DNA of 64,000 nucleotides from Neolentinus lepideus HHB14362 ss-1 (lineage: Eukaryota > Basidiomycota > Agaricomycetes > Gloeophyllales > Gloeophyllaceae), in NCBI GenBank assembly GCA_001632425.1, contig KV425565.1, positions 200,016 to 264,015 on the forward strand, written 5' to 3'. How positions within the stretch are numbered: the stretch's first letter is position 1; the number at the start of each line of letters is the position of its first letter. This document shows positions 28,993 to 39,543 of the stretch, in pieces. A model generated the notes under the pieces. The model saw only the letters and a list, made by a program, of their open reading frames with translations, did no database searches and was not told the origin of the DNA. The translations under genes were made by a program, and so were the position numbers.

Positions 28993-30303
28993 GAAGGAAT
29001 GAACTTGTATGAAGCACTTGTAAGGTAGGGAAACGAGGAAGTTAATAACATAGGACGGAGAAATGAATGATGATATATACTCAGCGAAGATACGCTAAGT
29101 TCAGATTCTCTATGAAGAGACCGACAGGATGGTTGCACCAGGGTCTGACAGCAAACGCCAATCATCGGTTTTCACGACAATATGCGAACTTTCGTGAACG
29201 CAACCTGAGGCCGCAGAACAGAAATATACCCATGTATATCCATTACGCAGTCCGGTATCTATGATTTTGTATCGAGCAGCCGATGTACCAGATTGCTCAG
29301 CCACATTCAATACCGTATATGGACCAGATGGATCCACGTGTGGCGTAAGATGATGCTTCGCAATGCTCGCGCAGATGTGCCTAGACAGCTGATACAGAGA
29401 TGCTTGCCCGTCCCCACCGTGATAAGCATCGCCCTACAAGCTGCAGCGATGGCGCAGTGTGATGGAGGATATTTGGACCGCAAAGGGCTGTGAACGCCGT
29501 TGATCATCAGGGCCATCAAGCTCATCAAGCTCCCCCGCGCCTGCACGTGACCGTCAACCCCGACATCCACTGCAACGCGAATGAAGAACCGGTACCGGTG
29601 CGAATGTACCCACCCCGACTCTCCGGCTGCTATACTTCATCAAACAGCCGAGGTCGGGAAGCAATAAGGCAGAGTCTTGGACGTCAGCATCTGTCAGTGC
29701 GCCTATGGCTTCAGGACATATTGTGACATGTTGATTCAGCGATCACGATTGCCACCAGCTGCAGCTTTCCCTCGTGCCAACGGGGCGCATCTGCGGGATT
29801 GACACCTTGCGTCTACAGATGCTGACAGTTCCGAAAGTCAGGACTTCTATAACATCCGCCGCTTCGGACACATGATCTGTCCAAAGAGATACCAGGCGAG
29901 CCTACAGCATACGCGCCGTTTTGAGGAAGCCACCAATCAAGACCAAATCGCCAGACGATCGAGGAGTCGAGGATCTGCATCGCGAGTAAATTCGCCCCGG
30001 CAACAAATCAAGAAGCACAAGGTCATCCTAGACGATCGGTGGGCGCCAATCCCCAGGACAGCGATCCACAATCAAGAAACCGAGGGACGCGGCATGCATG
30101 ATTCATCCTTGTATTGCTGAAGTAGCTGCACTACCAAATCACGACATATCTTACTATATCTCGGACATGTTTCGCAAATGCGGGAAGAGGCACGCACAGA
30201 TATGCCGTATGTTGTCTCATGTATCAAGGGTCGTCATTGCGTAGTTAGTTACGTGGACTGTACTTCATCAGGGGTTTTGGTCTTCAGAGAAAGGGCGTGG
30301 AGG

Positions 30304-30358
30304 CCTTGCCCAAGCTCATCTGACAACGCCGAATGAATCATTCGATGGCGTTGCAAGG
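30304..30358. repeat. Imperfect inverted repeat
   Basis: CCTTGC (30304-30309) pairs with GCAAGG (30353-30358). Inside it, CAACGCC (30324-30330) pairs with GGCGTTG (30347-30353), sharing one base with the outer arm, and the centre GAATGAATCATTC is itself nearly palindromic. The inner arms form the better stem. Confidence 0.45.
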
Positions 30359-31149
30359 TATTCTGAGTTATATTCGAAAACACAGGTGAGCACGACAGAT
30401 CCGCGTGCAAGGTCGACGAAGATACACCGACCTTCCCTCTGAATGCATCAGATACTATCTGTACTGAAAAATCTGCGATATCATGAGCATAAAATCAGGA
30501 TGCATCGACAACTAGTCACGAGGAGGTCTCAGTCCCGGAACGCTGACACGTACGTGTTTCCCCACTGCTACCACCCTGTGCACGCATCGCAGCGTGATGA
30601 CGGTGTTGCCACGAATCGTTGGTGATCGTGAGTTCGGTAGGTTGCAGCAGAGTCATCAACTAGCAGAGATGGTTGCACAAACAGAGCAAGGCAAGGAGGT
30701 GCTCAGCTCCCAATATCTTTCTACACCGTTGATTCTCTTACCTTCTCACGGATGGCGGTCTCAACCGGACCTGCTGTGGTTTGCACGCCATTGGTGGCCA
30801 TAGAGAATCGACGCCAATACACACCGTTGCGAGCGTACTGCAGAGCCCGATGCATTACTTAGACATCGTCCAGTAAATGATTACATCCATTCGCATCGGT
30901 CTCTTGAGTAGTACCCGAAAGTCCATGGGATAGAACCGTGGTCCAGATATTGGAAGTCCGCCCCTCAGAGGTATATAATGCGGCGATCCCCGCGAGCTAA
31001 ATTAAATTCTTTGTCATCAACCATCAACAACCCTGTGCTATCAGCTTGTGCTTGCTCTAGATTGTTTCTTGGCTACGCAAGTCACATCGTCAATCGAATT
31101 TATCTTCCTTTCCAGTCGTCGTCGACATTGCAACAGTTTGCGTTTCGCC

Positions 31150-31320
31150 AGGAGCACTTTGTGCCCAAGGCTTATACGTTTGCGCAGCATATTCTGCGTA
31201 CCAGACAGTCTACGTTCTGCCGGGACCCTCTTGGGTGAAGGCGTGTACGTTAGTGGTGCATATTTTGCCCACTTGACAGTCAGCATCTGGCTAGGAGCAC
31301 TCTGCCAAAGGCTTCTTATA
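31150..31320 (+). repeat. Decayed direct repeat, about 142-bp period
   Basis: AGGAGCACTTTGTGCC at about 31150 recurs as AGGAGCACTCTGCC at about 31292, each followed by an AAGGCTT-like stretch and TTATAC. Between them, GCATATTCTGC and GCATATTTTGC, each followed by GACAGTC, also recur at a shorter spacing. It looks like an old tandem duplication. Confidence 0.4.
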
Positions 31321-31754
31321 CACTCGTGGAGCACACCGTGCCTACTATTGTTACTGGCGCTTTCGTGCCCAGAGACCTTCTACTTGTCACTTTAAACCCC
31401 AATACACCGTTTGTGCATACCCTGTCACACGAATCTGGTGTATCACCCTGCCCAGTGACACTTCCCCTGGTGCTGCCCCGCCCAGTGAAAGTAACCTCCC
31501 AAAGCCGTGTGTGCTGAGGAGAAGACTTCAGGTCATCCCTGTACGGGAGTTTCTGTACCGTCCGGACATCATTCGTATGAACGAGACCCAATTGTATAGG
31601 GTGATTGTTTGTGAATTGTTTTCAAGCGGGAGGGGAAAGACATTTGTTACACATACAAGTGGTCGAAATCCATACGAAACAGTGATAAATCCACTGCCTC
31701 AGCGATCAAGTGCATACGTTACGCTTTGGCACAGGTTTGCTAGATTTGTTCCCC

Positions 31755-32744
31755 ATGAGCAGCATCGTGCCCGCGCCAAAATTAACCCCGAGTGCAGGTA
31801 TGCCCTGCCTAATCACATCATCTCACACCTTTGATGGCTATAACGCGACGCGTCAGACGCGTCCACAGCATCAGGGACAGCCTGCGCCGTCGCGTTATTA
31901 CGACGTTATCCAAAGTGGGATTTCGAATATAACCTTGATTGACCTAAGGAACAGTGACGGCGATGCACTACGCCGCCCGCAACGGACTGCCAGGGCAGTC
32001 GATGAAGATGGAAACGTGAATTATCTGGAGGAGGCGCGGGAAGAGATTGAGAAGCATTGGAGGAAGGTTATTGGAGGGTTTCTTGCCAAATCGGTTCTAA
32101 CCGACCAAGGATGTAAGTGCACCGTACCCGAATTCGCTGATCATGTAACTAACGTGTGCTCTGTTTCTCCGTAGGGAATGTCGAACACGGCAAATGCATC
32201 CTGAAGCGGTTGCCGTCAGGCTACAAACTATACACTCACAAGAAGGGCGACAAAGATGTGCCCAGAATGGACGCATACCTTTACGGTGAGTAAATATGAC
32301 GCCGGTCTGTTTGCCATCCCGACGCTCATTGTTCGATGTACATAAATGTACATAGGTGGCCCGCAGGTCTTTCGTTCGCCGGACGAATTCTGCCTCCATG
32401 CACGCTGGCTAGCCCTGGGCTCACCAACCAGACACAATAATAACAAACCAGAATGTCCCTGCAAGTACTGCGATGGGCGTTACGGGCAGAACGAACTCAA
32501 CAAGAGGTGGGGCATCATCCCTGCTCGTAAACGCAGAGGTCCGCGCAAGACGGACAATAAGCCCAAGACCGATTGGGCCAATGTTTTAACTCATGTGAAG
32601 GACTACACCAAGCTAAACACCTCTACTCAAACCCCGTCTGTCGCATCGCCGTCTGCCTTGTCACCATCCAGCCCGTCAACACTAGCCCCGTCACCTTCGT
32701 CGTCATTGTCATCTTCTCAATACCCTCCAGTTACGTTCCCGTGA
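31755..32744 (+). CDS. Clr2 N-terminal-domain (transcription silencing) protein
   Basis: Protein of about 285 residues. Its core matches the N-terminal domain of cryptic loci regulator 2, part of the SHREC heterochromatin complex in fission yeast: ISNITLIDLRNSDGDALRR, then NYLEEAREEIEKHWRKVIGG, LPSGYKLYTHKKG, RMDAYLYGGPQVFRSPDEF and CPCKYCDGRYGQ. Two introns (32112-32174; 32286-32355) split codons cleanly. A Ser/Pro/Thr-rich tail of about 50 residues ends the protein, so the C-terminal Clr2 domain of full-length family members is missing. The start at 31755 (MSSIVPAPKL) is the least certain part; an upstream exon is possible. Nuclear chromatin role inferred from the domain. Confidence 0.78.
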
Positions 32745-33255
32745 GGTCAGTGTTCCTCCCGGAGCGCAAATATTGTCACGAGACAGCAATTTCCATGCCA
32801 GATCCTCGGTTTTCGTGAAACACCATCATTGATATTTGATTCTGTCTCTAACTACCGTTGTTTCTTTGTTATTGTTGGTCGCCTTATGTACCTGCTTTTC
32901 CATCCGTTCACATCACCCTTCTCTTCATATGCCGTGCCCCATATCCGACATATGTACAATGCTCAGAGCTTACGATCTTCAATCTCAGTTCCCTCTTCAT
33001 TCTATCGCAGTTCTTCCATGTATGTGCATGCTACGCTGATAAAGACAAATTCATGAACGCTGTCTACTCATGTCCAGCCTGTATGTTAAGTTGAACTGCG
33101 GATAAAGCTGTCGCAACCACCGTGACCTCAGCTTCTAATTGCCACAAACGCGTGACACAACGTGTCACGCTTAATTCACGTCTTGCGATCATAGCCACCG
33201 TTTCGCAACATTCCACCCTCTCGCTACTCCTCCATCTCGGCTTAATCTGCTCAGG
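32745..33255. promoter_or_regulatory. Upstream region of RPB3
   Basis: This spacer lies between the Clr2-domain gene and RPB3, both plus strand. It is pyrimidine-rich (32830-33050). No specific site stands out. Confidence 0.35.
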
Positions 33256-34836
33256 ATGCAAGTAAATTCCGACCTAGAGCCCACAGTGCGCATCCGAGAG
33301 CTCAAGAAAGACCGGGTGAACTTTGTCCTAGAAAATGTCGACCTTGCGTGCGCGGTCACAGCTTCAGTAGATCGGAACGCTTGTCTTTAACGCTGCTTTT
33401 TTGGTTCAGGTTCGCAAACTCGTTACGACGGGTTATGATGGCGGATCTACCCACTGTCGGTACGTTATTGTCTTCTAATGCTGTGCGAAGTGAGGATGTA
33501 GACGAGTCGACTACTCCGCAGCGATCGATACAGTGGAAGTAGTGTCCAATACAACAGTGCTACCGGATGAGTTCATCGCGCATCGGCTTGGAATGATACC
33601 TTTAGTCAGCACGAACTGCGATGAAGCTATTCGGAATAACAGGGTGCGTCCAGGCATTTTTGGGACCTTTGAAAGCGGGGAGTGATTAATTGAAAGGACT
33701 GCACATGCGAGTCTGCGTGCGAGTACTGTGCAATCCCACTCAGCCTCAATGTTGCCTGTAGCGACAATCGAACATTGGATATCACGAGCAGCCATCTGCA
33801 ATATGATCCATCCGTTTTCCATAATGAATCTGGCGAGGAAGGTGATGAGACGGCAAAGCGAGTTGAGAACTTTGGGCATCCCGTAGGGAAGAGTGAGTGC
33901 TCTCCGAGTTTTCGGCATATCTTTCCCCGCTGTCGCAGTTGCTCATCTCAAATCTACCATCACTCTGCTGCTGCTTAGATGACCCGTCCGTGCCTCCCGT
34001 TCTCATTTGCAAAATTCGTAAGGGCCAGGAACTCAAGGTCAAATGCCTAGCAAAACGTGTTGGTTATGTTATCTTGTTTATTATGCTTATGCCTCACGAT
34101 CACGCAGGGTTTGGCGAAAGAGCATGCTAAATGGTCTCCGTGTTCCGCAGTAGCCTTCGAGTACGATCCGCACAACAAACTAAGACACACGACATACTGG
34201 TACGAAACGGATTCCCGTGCCGAGTGGCCTTTGTCAGATAACGCACGGGAGGAAGAGCCCCCAAGAGATGACGAGCCGTTCGATTTCAACGCAAAACCGC
34301 AACGATTCTATTTCGAGGTGGAAACAGATGGGAGTCTAGGACCACAGGAAGTAGTGATGAAGGTATGTGTCATGATTCTCAGTGTACCATCTGTCTCTTT
34401 TGAATGTTTCATCAAGCATCTTGATACTGATTGCTGATCGTATGATTTTCCGTCGTGATGACCTCAGGGCTTGCAGGAGTTGCAGAGGAAGCTAGCCATT
34501 CTCATTCACAATCTCAAGGCTGAGCAGGAACCCGAACTGAACGGCGCGCTCTCTGGTGGCGGCGACCCTGGTATGGATCAGTCTGGACCTCAGATATGGG
34601 GAGGAGGTTGGGGGAATTCCGCTGCTACCAATGCCTCTCCCGCTGCTGCAGGATGGGAAGGTAGTCCAGCGGTAACGGGCGGTGCTGCAGGATGGGGAAC
34701 TAATCCCAGTCCTGCGGGGAGCGGCGGGTGGGGTACCGGTGCGAGTCCTAATGCCGGTGGATGGGGTACCAATGGTAGTCCTGCCGCTAGAGGCTGGGGA
34801 AGCCCCGCGCAGCAGGCTAGTGGCTGGAATGTGTAA
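33256..34836 (+). CDS. RPB3: RNA polymerase II subunit RPB3
   Basis: The alpha-like subunit that pairs with RPB11 to seed RNA polymerase II assembly. It opens [19 protein letters not shown]. The alpha motif follows: [19 protein letters not shown] and HRLGMIPL. A zinc loop reads [10 protein letters not shown], which is the CxCx3Cx2C pattern of eukaryotic RPB3. The second dimerisation part has [15 protein letters not shown] and a C-terminal helix [14 protein letters not shown]. Seven or so introns, all short, keep the frame. The tail is unusual: about 80 residues with eight Trp in Gly-Trp/Trp-Gly context (34597-34836), absent from yeast RPB3. Total about 350 residues. Confidence 0.95.
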
Positions 34837-35015
34837 TCTGCTTTCGATTTGGTATGCTTACTGTTGTGTAAATTTGTCTCTGTTAACATAATGAATTGCG
34901 TTAGTGCAGATAGCAATGATAGTGCAACGTGCATCTCGTGTCCGTGCTACTTTGGTTATATTACAGGTCCATAGATCAGAGCAAAATATCAAGACTGAAG
35001 GGGTCTCCTCGCAGA
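34837..35015. other. Convergent spacer
   Basis: Short spacer between the RPB3 stop and the stop of the MscS-type gene. I see nothing beyond likely 3' ends. Confidence 0.4.
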
Positions 35016-38000
35016 CTATGGTTGACGTGCGAAGTCCTGCGCTCGTGGCGTATGCGGAGCCGTGTCCTCAGAACGCCTTGCCACAGGCATTGGTGGTGGA
35101 GGCAACGGGAAGGATGGAGGAGCGGTCGGAGGCTGAGATCTGACAGTAGATATACTCATTGTTGTGATACCGCGGCGAGGGTTCGTCATATGCAACTGCT
35201 CAGAGACATCGATCAAATACATCGGATTTATGTAGAGAAGTCACCCTCACCTCGTCGCCTTCACCCCAGACATCCTCAGAATCGCCGGCTACAAAAGACG
35301 TATTCATCAAAGATCTATACAGAATGAACCAAGGTTTCGCCTCACCGAGTTCGGCGTTTTTATCCGTCAGTGCCCATCCACCCTTAGGCATGTCAAGCCT
35401 GGATTCTTTGTCATGGTGTTTCTCTGCTGCACGCTTCTTCTCGTCCTCATGCTCAACCGTATTCCAAGGGACCTGAGTGTATCTGGTAGGAGCCGGGATG
35501 GCATCCGGGTTTCCTTTGGGTCCATATATGTGGCAACTGGCTAAGGATGTCTTGAGGGCGCATATCCATCTGTTGCGTCTCCGCGCTGCCACGAACGAAA
35601 CAATCGATACACACGGAAGGGGACACACGGATAGATTGAAAGGACGTACCCTTGACAGCTCCTTGCTGCCAATTACTCTTGTACTTGATGTCGGCCTGGA
35701 CGGTCATTCTTTCCTGGTCTCCGATATCTTTGTATACCCGGTTATCACCAATAATATCGCCGTCCAAGTCTACATAATACTTACCAACAACAGTGACGTC
35801 AAAGACGGGTAGGTAGTCTCTTCGTTCCTCTGTGACGAACGCCAGCATTGTACTCCGCAGCTGCTCAAGTTGATCAAACGTTGTGGAATAGTCGACATCG
35901 AACTTGAACGTTTCTGACATCTGCAACGACAGAGTCAAGAATTTATGTTGACTACAGGGTGCGAACACTTACTTGGCCACTTCGTCGGATATTGCAGATG
36001 GACTGATTGCTAAAGATTAGTCAGGACGTCTTACTGAACATGCTTTCGAGCCAACCTTCGCGTTCAGCACGGTATGTGGAGCTAGCACTTGAGATCCATG
36101 ACCATCAAGGAATACAGTTGTGAGCAGCCGAATCTCTTTGACAGTGTAACTGTCTGTTCCAATGTCCACCCTATCGCCAACATCATACGGGTGCTTGATG
36201 AAGAGGAAGATGATGCTAGTCAAGGTTTCTTGGGCACTGGTGCCGATCAGCCAACTCAAACCTGTCAAAGTCGTGACTATTGTCAACTCTGCGATATCGT
36301 ATGGGACATACCCAAGATCAGTGTGCCGGCGCCCGTGACTAGGTTGGTAAGTTGTGCATCCTGACAACCATTCGAGATGGACATGCCGCGGGAGGATGAG
36401 TTGAGAAAGTTGGCTTACCAAGGCAACAGCAATAATCAAGATTGCTATGATGACATATAGACTCATGAAGATGTTGTCAAGACGTCCGACAGCACTGTCC
36501 AGATCCCGCATCGAATGTTCGATAGATAGCTGCTCTCGATGGTAGTCCCTGTTGACCCTTCAGTCAAGATATACATACTATGAGAAAGATTACGTACATG
36601 CAGGCGAGTTCAATCTCATCCCGAGACGCGTCTCCATTACCGTCCTTGTCGAACAAGGCAAACGCTGCATCGGCATCATCTTGGGTGGGGAAGAAGCGAG
36701 CGATATCTTCCACTTCGAGGTAATCATGACCTGGTCTCACGAAGGAGTAATACAATCTTCGAGCAAGCTTAAAGTCGAAAATAAGGAATGGTTCATGGCC
36801 AGAAAAATCAAAGAGTAATGTACCAAGCGTGATTTATTTGCTGACTCGAGCGCAGTTCTCACTCTCGCTTCAGGTGAATTAGGTTGCAAGACTGAGCTGT
36901 CGAATGGGCGGGGTACGGTCAACAAGGAGGTCACGAAGCTACGAGTCCTTACGGACCTTCCTGCCATTTCAGAGGCGACATTGCCAAGAGCGGTGGTAGT
37001 CGTAGTAGCAGCGTACTTCACCCCTTTCAAAGCTCTCTTCAAAAACCGCTTAGGGTTCATGCTAGCATGTTTATCGATAGGACCGTCTCGCAGAGTATCC
37101 GAACGACCAGGAATGTCGGTTGATTGTCGATACAAAATGGTAAGAACCCTGATTGCGAATTTCTGATCGGCAATGCGCTCTGAACACAAAAGTAGATTGA
37201 AAATTCATGCACAGAGAGAATAGGATGAGAAGTTCAAAGCACTAACCGGCATACGACCTTTCGTGGAATTTGCCAGCGATCCACTGAATGGAAAACTTTT
37301 CAAAAGCAAGTACAGCAGCGCATACGTATATAGCGAATAGCAATTTTGCGATGAAGGAGATGATAGATTGGCTCCTTTGACTGCCATCCCCGTCGCGGGC
37401 GTTGATAATGGGGTTGAATGTAATCCAAATGGTCAAGGTCCATGCAAAAAGAGCGACATATCTCAGGAAAATCATAGTGTCAGTCATAATTGCAATTAGA
37501 CGCTGACAATCTCTCCCACCTATGTAGAACGTCCAGCCAGTCGATGTATCGGCGACTGCCCACCGCCACGACACCCACAGTGACCCGAATTATGTGAGGT
37601 AGAATGCGACTATCCCAGCCTGAATTTAACGAAAAAAAAGACGTTGCGAATAACGACTAACGCTGCAGCCAAGGAAGCCCACCACCCTGATCGAAACGAG
37701 GCCTATTAGTCATTCTTGATCTGCGGACGTTCGGACGCACCCCCCCAGACAATGCTCAGCCAGATACTCCAAAAAACCAAGTGTACGCCCCAAATCTAGG
37801 ACAGCTTGAAACCTAGATGCTCCTGACTTCTTAATAGCAGCGAAAACATACCTCGGCGTTAGGAAAAGTTGTGAGTCCCAAAATCCCCGGTATCCAAAGC
37901 AGTGCTATTACAGGGATGATGAAAATTGCCCATCTTGTCACGATGGAGACGTTCAAAAGATAGTTGTATAGTCGTGCAAACTACATCAGGCGCCGTGAGG

Positions 38001-38452
38001 AATGGTGAACGAAATGGTACATTAATAATGCGTACCTTATTATTCGGGGCGTCTCCTTCAGCGAACGCCAAGTGACTTTCACTTGCGTTTCGTGCATCAA
38101 ACTCAGAGTACTCGTGCTCAAACTTCCGTATACCTGCAAGCATATCCCAGCTCCCACTCCGATCATATCTCGCCTTGTGACCTCGATTGCTCTCCCCTGC
38201 ACCATTTTGGGGATCGTAGGCGCCAGCGCCGTGCACAGGTTCGGGAATTATTTGGACCTGCCTGCTGCTATCACTTGGCCGCGGCGGATACCGCGTTACT
38301 CCAGGACCACCTTGCAGAGGAGCGTTGGAATGATTCGAGTCTTCAGACACACCTGACATCGAATTTTGTCGAGTACGAACGCTCTGGCCAGCAGAGTGGC
38401 CTACACTTTCGCCCGGGGGATGTAGCTCAATTGGATCATACCGTGAATCCAT
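35016..38452 (-). CDS. MscS-type mechanosensitive channel with EF-hand
   Basis: Fungal mechanosensitive ion channel related to fission yeast Msy1/Msy2, which sit in the ER and limit calcium entry on hypo-osmotic shock. Roughly 850-900 residues, a dozen introns. The N-terminal cytosolic part (MDSRYDPIELHPPG) is polar. Transmembrane helices follow: VTRWAIFIIPVIALLWIPG, IWGVHLVFWSIWLSIVWG, the turn RYIDWLDVLHR, RYVALFAWTLTIWITF. A linker of about 150 residues precedes an EF-hand with a canonical loop, DKDGNGDASRDE. The pore region is IGTSAQETLTSIIFLFIKHP followed by YDVGDRVDIG, the MscS signature. A beta domain and a Pro-rich tail end at 35016. The EF-hand suggests calcium feedback, as known in the family. 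Confidence 0.92.
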
Positions 38453-38998
38453 CGGCTGCTATGGCGATACAACTTTATTTGGCCCCAGAACAAGGAACTG
38501 AGTGAAATCGCCGCGGAACAAGACAGTTTTGACACCCAGCAACCGTCAGTCGGTAGTAACCCCCAAGTTGTTGACTATCAAGACAGTCCGAAATCCATTT
38601 TTGCCGCAGCCACCGTGTCCGTTTTATGGGGAATAGGGGCTAATAAGAAGCACCATACTATCTTTGCATGGGAGTTGCAGTTGATATCGTTCAACCCCTT
38701 CGTCCAGACTGAACCAAAACATTTGGGACCACTACATCTACGTAGATGTGTACTAGGATATACGGTTTGTGAAGTGGAATCAAAGGAAGACTCATTTAGT
38801 AAGGACTGCTAGTAGAGATACGTGAACAAGAGATCCCTCTGATATAAGAAGTGTGAACCTCAAAAGTCAAGTCTGGGATAGATGTATCTACTACTATTCT
38901 GTCTAAATGACGCACCCAAGAAGCATGAAAGTGACTGAGGACCTTCAAGGATGCCGAGTTGCAGCACAGGGAGTGACATCGAGCCCGAGGATACTATG

Positions 38999-39543
38999 GT
39001 GCGGGTCGGCTAGTCACCGCCACTTTTGTACAACGGCAAAATCGGGTCGGACTCGCAAAAAATTCAATTTTTGCCTTATTTTCCCCTAGATTTCATAGTA
39101 AACTAAGCCTATCTGGGCACATCAACTGGCTGTAGATTTTATATAATATATACAGTACTTGTTGCATAGCACCACACCTCAAAACCACTTTTGATGTGAT
39201 GGTCTGGGTGCAAAAGATGCTCAGCTGAGGGTAAGACAATTCAGTTCTCATCAATACACATCCCACAGACGGGTTCCGGAGATGCTGCTGCACCAGTTTG
39301 ACACAGGCTGAAATAATTAGATTGTTGATTATGTCCATATATGGAAATGCATTCCCATGCGGCAAAATATGATCTGGTCCGAAAATATATCTCACCCAAT
39401 TTTGACCCTATCGAAATTCTGTCTGGTAGAATTGTTCTATGCCCCAAATGGAGCATTTCTACTAGAGGAATAAGAAACGGAAAAAATATGGGGTTCCTAC
39501 ATTCTTTGTACAAAAGTGGCGGTGACTAGCTGTAGGCCCGCAC
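38999..39543. mobile_element. MITE-like element with terminal inverted repeats
   Basis: The ends GTGCGGG (38999-39005) and CCCGCAC (39537-39543) are inverted copies. A 24-bp perfect inverted repeat lies just inside (39010-39033 and 39506-39529), core TAGTCACCGCCACTTTTG. Four to seven unmatched bases separate the two blocks. The 545-bp interior is AT-rich and has no transposase-like frame, so this looks like a non-autonomous element moved by a transposase elsewhere. I cannot see a clear target-site duplication, so the superfamily is unknown and the true ends may differ by a few bases. Confidence 0.7.

Larger units (their letters stand above)
28993..31754. other. Intergenic region, 2.8 kb
   Basis: This region separates the C2H2 gene (minus) and the Clr2-domain gene (plus). 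Open frames are short and unsupported. It holds a long imperfect hairpin (30304-30358) and a decayed direct repeat (31150-31320), both listed. Confidence 0.45.

Noticed and set aside
31798..31857. Possible GTATGC intron near the start of the Clr2-domain gene
   Set aside because: Splicing it shifts the frame and leads to a stop, while the unspliced frame runs on into the conserved domain.
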